64,000 nucleotides of DNA, taken from the NCBI RefSeq assembly GCF_002443255.2, contig NW_019211456.1:30625341-30689340 (forward strand), read 5' to 3'. Origin of the DNA: Varroa destructor. Lineage: Eukaryota; Arthropoda; Arachnida; Mesostigmata; Varroidae. Position 1 is the first letter of the stretch, and every line of letters starts with the position of its first letter. The position numbers and the translations under genes are program-made. Positions 11,211 through 23,400 of this stretch are shown in pieces. Under the pieces are notes generated by a model. The model saw nothing but the letters and a program-made list of their open reading frames with translations. It searched no databases and was not told where the DNA came from.

Positions 11211-12081
11211 GCCTCCACAGGTTATCGTCTCCCCGTCCAGCTAGCCATCGTGGTAAAAGAAAGAACAAAAAAGTATAGGGAAAAAAGTGGGCAGAAACAC
11301 CACGTTCTTTAGGTCGAATGCTAAACGCTGTGCTAACTCGCCGATTTCCGTTAAGGGATACAGCTCCATGGGCAGCGATAGAGGCGGGTACTTTCGTATT
11401 CTTTGGCTTCAAGTGATGGTGCTCATTGGCCACTGGCTGGTAAGCCTGGTGAACAGCCTACTGCTTGCCCTGGGAAATGCTTTCTAGATGTGTTTTGAAC
11501 AGATGATGAACCTAACCAACGCTGAACGCAGAGAAGCGAAGGCCTACGAATAGCCATTTATAGAACGGCGATGATGACAACGATGGGAACATAAACGAGC
11601 GCTAAAATGAAAAGGAAAACGGTAAAGAAGAAAAATAAGAAACGGAGGCGATCGATTGGGCAGACCATTCGACGCTTGACGCAAACATCGAATTGAGTGG
11701 ACGGAGAGTGGTGAGGGATAGACTGCGCAATGATTGTTCTCCGCCTGTGGCGTGTTCCTTAGTAACCGTATAAACCAGTTCCTTGGATAGGACGACGTGG
11801 TGAAGGACATTTTAGGCGGATTCTAAGATGAGGACAAATGGAAAGCTAGCAGGAGGTAGTCGCAGGAACGCTAAAGCGTTTCCATGACGATAGACACGGC
11901 GCCACCCTCGAGAAGACCACTGGACACAGGCCGATGAAGCCAAAAACACACACCGAACCCATAGACTTTCTCTCGTAAGGATTCCACAAAGAGGCTGTAA
12001 GTGAGAGAAAAAGCTCGCGATCGACAACGACGGATCTACAGCTAAAATCTGTAGAGACGAGCTATCGCTGAGTAAACGTAC
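11211..12081. other. Stretch with overlapping ORFs on both strands, no chosen gene
   Basis: The interval 11287-12060 contains overlapping frames of 66-111 codons on both strands. The 111-codon minus frame at 11812-12147 is Leu/Ser-rich. The part around 11590-11680 on + encodes a very basic run (Lys/Arg), which usually reflects purine-rich DNA. I see no domain and cannot select a coding strand. Confidence 0.4.
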
Positions 12082-12301
12082 CTTCAGAAAGCACAAAAGA
12101 AAGAGGTTTTCTTCGAAAATTTGTAACAATGCTAATAGATACTGCACGAACGGATACAGTGTCTAACAGGTCTGAGGCATACAATTGACGCATGGCTTTC
12201 ATTATTATCATTCGTCCATCCAAAACAAGGTTAGGAAACAGTACCTTTTCAGGAAAGGTCGAAAAGTGCAGTAGCGGCCTAGTGATAGAAATCTTGGTCA
12301 A
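12082..12301 (-). CDS. Candidate coding exon with strong splice donor
   Basis: A minus-strand open frame ends at CTGAAG|GTACGT, a near-consensus splice donor with the GT at 12080-12081. The translation includes MRQLYASDLLDTVSVRAV from the internal ATG at 12191-12193. The opening ATG of the frame is at 12299-12301. Acceptor-like pyrimidine-plus-AG sites occur within it, so the true 5' edge is unclear. I do not recognise the protein. The donor quality and amino-acid mix are better than for most frames here, but there is no second exon I can join it to. Confidence 0.25.
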
Positions 12302-15300
12302 TAATTATCAAGCTGCTGTCAAAGGTGGTCCGTTGCTGGTAGTAATGGATGCGATCGTAGAATCAATGTTCTTGCCCCCTTGCTAGATTTCTTTTTCAAC
12401 TTAAACTAGGTATACCGTGAGGTGTAACTTTCGCTTAGGTTTGCTACCTGTTCGTTACTATTTCAATAAGAGAGCATACGTTCCAAGTGTTAGACTAGAG
12501 GTTAATGTTATTCCATCCTAACGACTACAGTCATTTAAATAAATATGAATTTTCGATATTGCTAGTTGACACAATTTATTAAAGTACGTACAAGTGTTTA
12601 AATAAATATTCTGTTTCGATAACAAAACGATGGATAAAATTTTTTTTGGTGATACTCCGTTCGGTTTATTGGTCGACATTTGTTTACCTTTGACAGCCTT
12701 TATGTCATTTCAGCACGGGCCGGCAGATCGTTGGGGAGTCAACGTGGGGAGAATGAATTTGACGGTGAAATACTGGAAAAATAAATATCAACTGGCATTT
12801 TCTTGCAATCAAATATCTAAAACGAATCATATCGTGATCATAAGGGAGGTTATATTATTAATAATTACCAAAAATTAATATATCTGTCTATTATAGCTGG
12901 AACAACTTTATACTACGATGTTTTTACGATAGTAGGCTTCACACATTTCCAGTCCAACGAAAAGCTTCGGTAACACGGCCTTTCTAAAATGTAAAGGTTC
13001 TATAACTTACTATGTTTATTGTTAGACTACTATTTTAAATCTGATTAAAGAAACTCCCCAGATGAGAAACTTCATAAGTTATATGTCAAAAACGAAAATA
13101 GGACAGAAAGCCTCTGTAGCGGCTTTTAAGAAAATGAACCGTCCAAAAAGCAAAACGCTAATCTAATTTAAAGGCTGGCCGTTTACTTTAGTCGACCTTA
13201 CGAATCACGGTACCCTCACTATTTAAAGAGACGCATATATAGGATAGTCAATTCATCTTCTCATCATTACACAAGCGCAGGCCTCTGTGCTGCAATGAAG
13301 ATTGGCGGTATTATTCGTACGGCAGATGCAAATGATGAGTATCAGGCACATCGAGAGGGAGAAATACCTCGTATGCGAAGATTGTCTGCTTAATGTCGGC
13401 GTTCCAGAAGCCGATGTGTAGCTTTTTGTGAAGTATTTTATGGATGTTAACTGACATCTCCACTCTCAAAACAATCAGAACACAAAGGAGGAATAGATAC
13501 AGCAGTTTCAAGGACACAACACAACTCTCATGTGTTTTTAGAGGCCTATCTTGAGCCTAATGAATGAGGATGTTCGCAATCCGGCACTACAAAAGGCTAC
13601 CAATTATATTTATATTTTTGTTGAAGCGGTTATTGGGAGGGTAACATTCAGAGCAGTAATAAATCAGGTACATCAAGGATAACTAGCTACGATGAAATCC
13701 TGTGCACATTGGGAAGAGAAGCCAGGAGCACTAAATGATCGAGAAAACTCGTTGGGACCTACTTCTAAGATTTTTCCGATCGAAATGCGTACGCAAAGAA
13801 CTATTGAGGATTCCATCAATATGTCATCGATTAATAGAGAAGGTATATGTTACTGATGCAGTAGCTGTCAGGGTGCACATGTGTGAAAAAAGAAACCTAA
13901 TAAATTCTACGGCTAGTCCACCTTATGTTTCTCGTTGAAATATTGATCCATTTCCATCAGCCAATCTGAGGAAAAAGCAGTGCACGTACAAAAAGAACGC
14001 TTCGAAAATAAAGGCTTCAGAAAGCGAGTGATTTAGTGATCTGGCGAGTCGATACCAAGCTTCAGAATCCGTAATCGCAGCAAACATCGAGGTAGACAAA
14101 ATTCAAAGTTGATGATTATACGATTATGCTCTCAGTCTCCCAAGTGAATCAGAAGAAATAAGTAACCCTGGCCTATTGCGGTGGCAGTCGTCCCAGCTGG
14201 ATGGGCCTTGTGTGCGGTGGTGCGATGATATACAGTTTAATTACAACACTTCGTAGTGCTACTTGGCCAGAGTAACGAACAGAGGCTAATAAAAAGAGAA
14301 AGACGACGATTGACTTGGACGGCTACGGCTGCCGACTCGGTAGCGTATTTTGGCCTTAGGAATGGTAGAAGGACGGAAGTCTGGTATTTCGTTTTTCAAA
14401 GTAAACGATCGATGTACATCAACAGTAAGCGACAGCCGCTATAGGGCCACACCACGATCATGTTCGCCACATCAAAATTGCCCCAAGCTAACAACGGTCC
14501 GGAAATTAATCAAATGGCGCTTCTACATCGGGAGTTCATCGGGCAGAGTCGGAGCAGAGCAAGAGAGAAGGGAAAAATTGCCAAAGCTACGCATTTCGGT
14601 CGATAATTTTTAATCAGATATCGTTATATTCGACGAACAAATACACTACAGGGCAGAGTAGTTCATTTTCAGATGCTTCAAGACAATTCGAGTGGGCATT
14701 GCTCAGTATATTTACTTGTTTGCTTGCTTGTTTTTTCTATAAACAAGTAAGCTTCTACCTCTGCGTGTTGTCACTTAAATACTGTATTTATCTTTTCGCC
14801 GAAGCCGTTTTGGTTTTCGTGCACCTGGCTACATCCACAAAATCAACTCTGTAAGCGTATGATGTATGCCCGCTGTCACAGGTCATATCTATTGACTCGT
14901 TAGTTGGTTGGTTGACGTTGTTTACTAGGCTGGGTAAGAACTGACGTTTTTGCGCCAATTAACAGAATAGATGGAACCGGCTGTACACACACACACGTTC
15001 GGGTGTACCCATCGTCGTATCTGGATCTAAGGTGTTAACGGGAGCAGAAACATGAGATTGAGAATTGCTCTCGCAGATTAGAAATCCCAGCATTGGAGAG
15101 TTGTTGATTGGTGTTAGATGGAAAAAAAAATCGTTTCAAAACGACATTGGCACGCTCTTGCTTCATGAGTTAATCCAGGCTGGCTTTTACTACACATTAT
15201 AAATAGAGGCGGGTTCCTATAGGACTGAAAATGATTTCACTACCAACCGACAAATTGGCTCTAATTGCTTCAGTAACAGCATGACGGCCACGCTTGACAC

Positions 15301-16300
15301 AGCGTGCACGGTTTCGTCCACCGAATACGTCAGTATTAAGCAAAATCATATCTATTATATATGTGCGTTCGTTGTCATTAATTGGCAACAAACGCGCGGT
15401 CTCTGTTTCCATCAATCTGTCTCGTTGTTTCTGCGGCGATAGATGGATGTATCTCTATGTCCGACGACAAATAATCCACTAGAGTATGAATAATTTTACT
15501 GGATTATAATTGGGATCGATTGTCTCTGCAAACTGCCCATTTTCTGATTTCGTTCCGCTGAAATTTCCTAAACAATCAGGACACGTTTCACAATCAATCG
15601 TGTTAATTATTGTACTGCATAGACATACTACTCTATATCATCTATTACCTATCTATGTATATAACGTCCACCCATTCCATTCTCGTTCGTGTGTGGGCCA
15701 GTACAGAGACGTGACTTTATAATGGTAAACCCAATCGGCATCGCATCCAGGTTAGAATTTCAAGAGAACGCCATTCGGTTCGGTTTGGTTTGATTTGTCC
15801 AAAAAACGCCTTGGACTGAATTTCGAAGCGAGTGGCCTATGGCGATGGCTATAACCCTTTCGACGTTTACTGACGCTGAATAATGCTTCTATTAAACATC
15901 GGTTCTTAAGTTCTTGCTGTCTTTCGTACGAATATATTTTAGTTGACTGCCCTTGACTAGGTAACTATGGGCATTTATGGACACTGTGCGTATTATTCAA
16001 GTTGTTGACTCATCGTCATCGTGCAGACTAATCTGTTGTTACATAGATAACCGTTTGAAGAAGAAGTTTGTTTTCCCTCAAGCAGAACAGGTGATCCAGG
16101 CATTGAATTTTCCTAAACTAACCCTGTAAACGCGACATGAACCTTTGCCTGTTAGAAGCGCCTAATAGATGTTCAGTTGTAACATGGGACACGGTGTTGA
16201 TCGGTTATAGTGATAAAGGTGAGCTTTATCTCAAGTGATATCTTATTAGTAAAATGGGCAGATCGAACAATCGTTTCTGACGAATACTATACCTACAAGT
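12302..16300. other. Long stretch without a supported gene
   Basis: Only short, mutually overlapping frames of up to 87 codons are present (for example 13735-13938 +, 14350-14613 +, 15197-15415 -). None has a domain, leader peptide or good splice pair. AT-rich tracts dominate, and a CA/TG-rich string occurs near 14987-14996. Confidence 0.5.
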
Positions 16301-16321
16301 ATATATATATATATATATATA
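16299..16321. repeat. (TA)n microsatellite
   Basis: A pure AT dinucleotide tract of about 22 bp. Confidence 0.95.
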
Positions 16322-16648
16322 GTCAATATCCAACTCTGTAACTGAAGTGAAGAAAAACGGTTTTCTATTAGGTATTTCTATATAGCGAGACAGTTTTGTT
16401 TGTATCTGATGCGAATTGAATTTTGGAACCGTTTTATTACAGGTAACCAATATTACTACAGGTAACGGAAGAACCAACCCAAACGCACGATTAGTTATCT
16501 TCTAACATTCAGCCAAAACAGACACGATTGGTTACGGGGTTGACAGCCATCTATTCGCCATTCGCTCAACATCTGCGTAAGCACGGTCGTGTGTCACGTT
16601 TGTCTTTTCGTCAGAAAAATTCATTCAATATAGCTCGTCCTAATTCTT

Positions 16649-17029
16649 TCATGCTGTGTTCCATTTGTAAACCAAATAGCTACTCAATCGATTAGTCTGT
16701 CTAGCTACAATCTCTTTATTGTTCCTCCTTGCGTTCTGATTTCTGCCCTCATTAAATTTCATTTGTTTATGGAGTGAAATATTGGCAGCTTCGTGCATCT
16801 CGTCCTTTGTACATTTCTTTTCCCCTTGACCTCGATCCACTGATGTATCATAGATTGTGCGTGTCACACAGCAAAAGCTTTTGGTCGCTTTCAGGACCCA
16901 GTGGTCTACCAAACGATCCACCCATGAACGACCAGAAACAAGAGCCATTACTTCGGCCGCTATCATCGCTACTAGCAGTGAAGCCAGCGACCCTAACGCC
17001 TCGACATTGTTGTCATATGTTGACATCAT
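16649..17029 (-). CDS. Unrecognised 126-codon ATG-initiated ORF
   Basis: One of the longest ATG-started frames in the window. The N-terminal 30 residues are moderately hydrophobic (SLASLLVAMIAAEVMALV) without a clear signal-peptide charge pattern. The C-terminal half is hydrophilic and rich in Lys, Arg, Asn and Glu, ending in YKWNTA before TGA. No domain or motif is recognised. No TATA box lies close upstream and no AATAAA close downstream. An overlapping + frame at 16774-17073 is also open but Pro/Ser/Leu-rich, as expected for the antisense of such a sequence. It may be a single-exon gene, an exon, or chance. Confidence 0.2.
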   Translation of the reverse strand: MMSTYDNNVEALGSLASLLVAMIAAEVMALVSGRSWVDRLVDHWVLKATKSFCCVTRTIYDTSVDRGQGEKKCTKDEMHEAANISLHKQMKFNEGRNQNARRNNKEIVARQTNRLSSYLVYKWNTA

Positions 17030-17073
17030 ACTCTATCTATCTGCCGTGGTTTCAACGGTCTTCTCTTTGCTAG

Positions 17074-18519
17074 CGTGTCAGTTGTTTCCTTGTGTGCGTG
17101 CGTGTCTTTCGTATCTATGAAATGTATTTGTTCGGAATTTCGTTTTTACTGAAAATCGGCCTCACGTACGCTCGCTGTGGTCGAGCGTGTCATCAACTGG
17201 CTCACGCGTGACGCGCGCTACAATTCTAGAAACAGCAATTACTGTGACCCCAGACGTAGCATGACGAACTGCGTTGTAATCCGCAAACGTCGTATACTAT
17301 CTGGAAAAGGACGCCTGGATATGACACATTGGAAGGGCTTGCCAGCAAAAGCCTGAAATTTTTTTAGGGTTTTTTTGCTATTTCTGGTGTGTTTTTGTTT
17401 GTGATTGTTTTGCGAATTGAAATGTTAGGACTACAATTGCTAATCTACCATATCTAGATCAGAATGACGTATTTGCTTCGCTACGCGCGGTTCCAATGTG
17501 CATTTCTGTATCGAGCTGAAATGAATATGGTACAGATCTTCTCGGAATGAAGAATAGAATGAATTATAGTGGTTCTCTTCGATATCGAACTCACTATTTA
17601 ATCAAATGGTAAACATGTCGCATTTAAAGGAAAACTTCCTGAGACAACTGTTGGTGTGTGGGGCAATCAAAGCCAAAGCAACTTTACCTAGAGATGAAGG
17701 TTATATACGGACGCTTTGGGCTCCTTTAAAAAAAACTATTCGCTGTTTACCAAAATCTATTGAATATCAGATTTTTCTGAATCGCATATTGAAGATCACA
17801 TTTTTGTAAGAATTGGCTCATTTTGAGATCGCGCCTTACTCGTATATGCTAAATCATACATTTGAGTATTCACTCTAAGTCTCTTGCCAAACTCTTAAGT
17901 TCAGTTGACTCTACGCAATCAATGTATCGCTTATTTGTAAGGTTTTTGATCCATTTAAAGGCTATTTCTTATATGAGCAAAAGGCTTGTGTATATCTTAT
18001 TTGATCTGACTTTTAAAGCTTGTTCTTTGTTTCTTTTGACTGGCTCCATTTCCTGCGGTACAAGCCACGACTACCACAACTAATACATCCTTTTAATATT
18101 TCGACCTATTTCACGTTCGTTACATGTTACGGCGGTCAGTCACCTGACAAAAATGATTTTTCTGTTTGTCCTACACTTTCATCATCCAGCATTGATTTAG
18201 ACACGCATTTTCAACCGGGACCCCAATAGATTGATGCTCATTAAATCTGTTTCTTTCACGCATCCGGTCATGCTTCGTCTACGAGCCTTGTCTTATAAGT
18301 TTCGTCTGCCAGTGCTTCTGCGCGTTATGTCCAGTCTGTTTACAGCTGGCTTGGGTTTTTTTCTGCCAAAATTGCTTAGCGTTTGACAGTGGCTGCATCT
18401 AAACATTGGGCAGAAGAAGCTCGATTGTATGAGCGGATAGAACTCAAACCGTAACAAAAGTAGCGGAATCAGGACTAAGCTTCCTTTCGGAAAATGAATT
18501 ACTTTTTTCTCGCATTCAA
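17074..18519. other. Stretch without a supported gene
   Basis: Frames up to 73 codons (17606-17809, 17862-18083, 18020-18229, all +) are AT-rich in composition and lack domains or good splice sites. T-runs occur near 17360-17377. No RNA gene is recognised. Confidence 0.5.
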
Positions 18520-18540
18520 AGAGACGAGAACAGTCCGTCG

Positions 18541-18673
18541 ATGGCCGCCGGAAAGTCTGCCAAAGCCTCGGATTGTCTCAATGGCGCCGCCGCCGCTTGC
18601 TCCGTCTGTAGAGACTGTTCCTTCTCTTCCTCTTTCTTCTCATTTTCCCAGCCCAGCCATGATCTTCCCGGCG
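18541..18673 (+). CDS. Candidate first coding exon in a GC-rich patch
   Basis: The ATG at 18541 has a good context (GTCGATGGCC) and opens MAAGKSAKASDCLNGAAAAC, then a Ser/Phe-rich segment. A donor-like GGCG|GTGAGC occurs at 18674. If unspliced, the frame ends at TAA 18691-18693 after 50 codons. The patch 18520-18780 is clearly more GC- and CpG-rich than its surroundings, with (CCG)n runs, as often seen at 5' ends of genes. The minus strand over the same bases is also open and acidic (ENEKKEEEKEQ), so the strand is uncertain. No family is recognised. Confidence 0.25.
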
Positions 18674-18762
18674 GTGAGCAAAGGAATAACTAAGGAAGCG
18701 ATGCGAGGCCAACGATGGAATATCACGCGAGCAGGAAAGTAGGGATGGCTAGGAACTTCGTA

Positions 18763-18776
18763 CCGCCGCCGCCGCC
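18763..18776. repeat. (CCG)n trinucleotide run
   Basis: A short CCG repeat at the edge of the GC-rich patch. A similar run lies near 18586-18595. Confidence 0.9.
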
Positions 18777-18834
18777 TATGGATTAAGCTCGTGTACAGCG
18801 ATAGGTCTTCTCAAACGCGATGAAGCCTCATGCT

Positions 18835-18857
18835 CTGTGTGTGTGTGTGTGTGTGTT
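18835..18857. repeat. (GT)n microsatellite
   Basis: A pure GT dinucleotide tract of about 21 bp. Confidence 0.95.
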
Positions 18858-18941
18858 CAGGATGAGATGCCTTTGAATCTTATTCGGATGCCGCCCCATC
18901 ATTATTATTCGGCTGGCTTGTCCTACTAGCAAGCAGCACAG

Positions 18942-18964
18942 ATATATATATATATATATATATA
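18942..18964. repeat. (AT)n microsatellite
   Basis: A pure AT tract about 90 bp after the GT tract. Confidence 0.95.
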
Positions 18965-20145
18965 CGTCGTGAGTCTCCAATGACTAAGTGCCCGCTGCTG
19001 CCGTCACTAACTGGCCAGGAACCACTCTGCGCAGAAAACAGAATAGATACCGCGAGCCCTAGAACCTCGCAAGATTTTGCTGTCCCAATTATGTCACTCT
19101 GAGCAGCTTGATAATTGATTCTTGCTTTGCGACCAATAAGCAGTGAAGCAGCTCAGAACATGGTCGATCTGAGGTAATGAAGCTCGCACTAGAGTTTGAC
19201 GGTCAAATGCGTTACAGTCGTTCAGCTGTAGATTGCCTTTCTGTTGTCGGCCAAAAAGGCTCTATAGAACCGCGAGGCGCGTCGATCAGTAAATCTAAGA
19301 CTGCTGATTCTGATGGCTTATGGCCGGGTTTGAGCGAGCGAGTGTTGTTGCCTCCATTCCTCTGTAAGAAGGCACTGAATGTAAGCCTGGCTTTATAAGG
19401 TAGACAAACTAGATTGATAATGGCGATAGTTATATTAAACCGGACGACCATAGACCAATATTAACTACCAGCGAAGAAGAAGGTAACGTGTAAAGAACTG
19501 CGTGCTAATGTCAGACGTGACGTTGTAACTTTGAATAGAAGCGTACTGTAGGGTAACGTGGCATGTCAAGCATTTCTATACATGTGCCTGCTATGCAGAG
19601 GGACGGATGTTCCAGTGTCTTCGGCGAGAATGCGGATATTGTATATTGGTGTTGAAGCTGCCCCCAACATAAGTGTTCTCAATATAAAAGGCAAGTTTTG
19701 CTCTGTAAGCATTTGCAGTATATTGACAAGGAGAACCACATGATTGTGTGTCATTTAGAGTGCAACTAGCTGCAGTAACGGTGCATTTCTGTATTCTTAA
19801 TAGTGTTGTTCTATGTGGACAGATAACTGTGTTGAACACGAGCTTTATACACGATTTTATTTCGGTTTTGGTACGTCAAAATTATAGTTGTTTGATTCAT
19901 TCATAATATCACTTCGTATAAATGCATATAGTTGTTAAATCTTAGAGAAAGAGGTAGATACGCTGGCCAGATAGACGGCAGAATAGTGGGGTGCCAAAGG
20001 ACAAGTTGTGAAGAGTCAAATGGTGGAAAATGACTGTGACTAATGGATGAAGGTAGCATCGAGCTATCGCAAGAGCGCTCACACCTTCGGCTTCCGGTGA
20101 GCGGGAAAAAAATGGTTAGAGTCGACGAAGATGATTAACGTTTCC
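18965..20145. other. Stretch without a supported gene
   Basis: Short overlapping frames (19177-19398 +, 19212-19451 -, 19566-19839 -) lack recognisable features. A small inverted repeat (GCTCACACC ... GGTGAGC) lies around 20077-20103, just before the SINE-like element. Confidence 0.5.
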
Positions 20146-20272
20146 GTGATAGCTCGATGGGTAACGTATTTGTCTGCTAAACTGAAAGACATTAAAGCGA
20201 TTTTGATTCGAATCCAGCCGTACAGATACCAGTGGTGGGCGCCAGTCGTCTGACGTAACAACAGCTAAAAGG
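20146..20272 (+). mobile_element. tRNA-derived SINE-like element, copy 1
   Basis: The head resembles a tRNA gene. An A-box-like GATAGCTCGATGGGTAACG starts at 20148, then TTTGTCTGCTAAA as an anticodon-arm-like segment, and a near-perfect B box GATTCGAATCC at 20205-20215. The spacing of 57 nt is close to that of a tRNA. About 25 nt further on is GGCGCCAGTCGTCTGACG (20238-20255). The same block follows the B box of the copy at 45176, which argues for a shared SINE body rather than a lone tRNA. The acceptor stem does not close, so it is not a working tRNA gene. Confidence 0.65.
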
Positions 20273-22249
20273 TTAAGCAGCAGACTTAAAACTATTTTAA
20301 GGTGACATACGGACAAAACTTGGCCATTACAAGGACCAACAATGTATTGATCATGCTAACTAGAGCAAAAGCAATAGTACTAAATTGATTTAAAGCAAAT
20401 CTTTGATCATACTTTTCTTTCACATATCTATATTTAGGTATTCGCTTAAAGAGATTACTGAAACTATGTATTTATTCTAATGCATAGGTTTTTACATTTA
20501 TTACACTGATACAAAATTTAAAAAAAGACCACTGTTACTATGGGAGGAACAGAATGAAACGGAACAGAACACTAAGTGAGATAAATGTTTATATTTAGAG
20601 ATGCATACACAGAACGATAGCAGTGAAGCTAGTTTGAGGCGCTTGATTGGGGTTTAACTACGGGGAGCTAAAGGTTACGAAAGCACTGCCCTTTTAGTTG
20701 TCTGTCTATTTCGCCAATTTCAATGTCACAACTGGCTGTCAAAGATTCGTACGAATTTCTCTCACATTCTATAGGTTGGTCTCAACGAACGTAAAGTGCT
20801 CAATCGTATTCTTGCGTTGGTGAACATTCACTGAAGCACAGTGGTTGAATAATACTTTCAGTTAAATTTTACGCGACGAACTTATTGCACAGAAGCTTAC
20901 AACGACTGATTTTCGGCTGAGGCAGTAAAGAGGCGCCCGAGCCTAAATCTGTCGGACGAATAAAACAAAACCTTGACCGCAGATTAGGTAAATTAACGCG
21001 AAATATAAACAGGGAGAAAGTTATTCTCAGTCTGAGAGCGTTGGCCTCTCGCGTCCGGTGAATTTTTATCTCGTTTAATCCCGTTTTTACATCTCTCTAC
21101 GCTTGAAACTGAAGTCGGCAGATCAGTTAGTGCCTTTTGGAAGAATAAACCGCGATAGCAAAACAATAGTACATGATTGCAGTAACCTTCGTCCCCGTCA
21201 TTCGATTGCCTTTACATCAACCGTTACCAAGAGGCATGTATGCAATCCACAATATGAATGCACGACCAGGTCAATCTACTCGATGGCTTGTTCTCAGACG
21301 AACTTGCCTTCGCTTAGCTTTCTGTGATTCTAAACATAACGACTTCTCATCTATGGTCCCAGCTTGCATGGATTGTGGCTTATAATTGGGGTGCCATGTT
21401 TCAAAAATAATAAAGGCTGCAAACGGAAACCCCATCAATATGTCAATCACTCGCTGCTTGTTTTTTCTGAAATCAGGCGTTGTGTTCGCATTTACAATTT
21501 TTTCTCTAGAGTGCTTACGGCGCTTCTATTTAACCAGCCTAACCACAGCCGATTGCATATGAAAACACGCTTTAACTATAAAATTGCATTTTTCTTCTCA
21601 CATATTGCTGACATATTAACAGCAAGAGATAGAAAGGCGGAATACCTGCGAAAGCTGGCGAGCGCATGCTTCAGCTGTCTATCCATCCATCAACTTGCTA
21701 CGCTTGTACAATCACACAACAGCTACAGTGGCCAAGCGTATCATTGCTAGTTTAACTTGTAAGTCCAGTCAGCTAATGCGTTCCTATCTCTGCCTGCCTG
21801 CCTGTCTGCCCAGTAATACGTAGGGCGTGCCTTATGTTTGTCCTCAAATCTGGTCTGTTTAGACGGGAAGTAGCGGCAGGATCAGTAGTAATAAAACCTA
21901 TAGATGGAAGCTCTTTTACTCCGTGGGTGAATGATGGTGCTCTGGAGTCAGGACGAGTTAATAGTGGCTGCGCATTAGAGGAAGTTCCAAATTACATCGA
22001 CATGGTGAGTTCTACATGGTCTACATGGACACGATGAGTTATGACGTTTCAGAGAACCTACCTCTACCTGCAGCTCCTTTTTCGATAGGATAGAACACTA
22101 GCACAAAGTGCTACGTTTGTAACGTAGTGGCAGCATACTCGTGACGCCTGCTTGTTTCCATGCAGTGGCTGCATATTGTTTATAGATTTGAGCAGAACAG
22201 ACTTATTCTGCTTCAGCCAAACAGGTCACTTCCTGTCGCTAAGGTTCAA
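20273..22249. other. Stretch without a supported gene
   Basis: The largest frame is 128 codons on + (21364-21750). It is Ser/Cys/His-rich with no domain and no strong splice context. Other frames are 60-75 codons. No RNA gene or transposon motif is recognised. Confidence 0.5.
21789..21812. repeat. (TGCC)n microsatellite
   Basis: TGCCTGCCTGCCTGTCTGCC, the same unit as the tract at 44957-44988. Confidence 0.9.
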
Positions 22250-23400
22250 AGCTCTAATATTCATTGCTTCTTTGTTTTGCTACCGAAATGCGGAAATCGG
22301 AGCAGATAGAGCCTAAGGAAACGGACCGCCGGCGGAGTCTTACGGGTGTCACTTGGCTTTTCTGTCCAGTGTTCAAAATCTTGCGCGCACTCACTGTTGC
22401 CCATAGATACGAGAAACGCTGTTTCCAGTAGCAGAGTACGGTTTTTAGTGCCACGACCCGACCGCCGCTTCCAGCGACTTCAAAGAACAGACGAGGGGAC
22501 TTGAAGTCGAAAGAGGAGACACAAAGGATCGACGATACCGATGAAGAAGCGTTCTAGGATAGGATCAAAGGAAAGTGGCGGCGATAGCAAAAAAGCAACG
22601 GACAAGCCGGCGATCGAACATACAAACACATTGTCGTAATAAAGCCTTTGCTGTCACCGCTACCTATATACTTTTGCAGTAACATGTATGAAATGCTAGG
22701 ACCAATTCGACTCGATGTTGCTGCCGCTAGCTGAATCGGAAGAGACTGAGCTTTGAACCGGCCCTTGGCCTGTTGCAGAGATTTGGCTTGTGCCACTGTA
22801 TCCGTCACTCAGCACCAAGAGCTTTGTGGGGTTCCATACAAGAAAACGGTGGCAGGGTGGTTCATCACAACAGTCTTAGGACAGTCGACGAATCGACTCC
22901 TGCTTAAGCACAACAGCAGGCAGAGAGTTAACGCGCAGCGTCGTGGGCGTCCGGGACTTCCACGATGAAGCCGTAGACGAGAGAGGACCGCGGACCATCA
23001 TTTCGACGAACTACTGGGGAAGAAAGGTGGGGGGTGGCCAGACCGGAAACCCTTAAGTGGCAAGCTCAACGAATTATCGACCAAGGAACAAATTAGAAGA
23101 GGGGATGGCATGGCGGGGACAAGCAGGTCCGAGAGTGTCATTTTATATCTACGCCTATAACAGTAGCGACAGCAGCATCGGTAGCGTCAAGACGACGACG
23201 ACTGAAAAGGCAACGAACGAAAAATACCGACGCTCGAGGGTAGAAGCAACGACCGAAGCCTGGGAGACATCAGAAGGCGAGGGAATGGACAAAGTTGACA
23301 CTTAAAATCAGGCCATTGCGGTGGCGGCGGCGGTACGGAGCAACTGAGGCCATAAACGGACCGTACTGTCAGTGGAGAAAAGCACTTTCGCACTCAGGAA
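22250..23400. other. CpG-rich patch with competing open frames on both strands
   Basis: This interval is richer in GC and CpG than its neighbours and reads protein-like in several frames. On + there is an ATG frame at 22541-22639 (start MKKRSRIGSKESGG) and a frame at 23057-23305 rich in Thr, Lys and Glu. On - there is a frame ending at a TAG near 22700 that is Ser/Gly-rich (GYSGTSQISATGQG), preceded by a pyrimidine-rich acceptor-like site near 22914. No frame spans the whole patch and no domain is recognised. It may be an exon cluster or promoter/5'-UTR region of a gene. I cannot assign strand. Confidence 0.3.
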
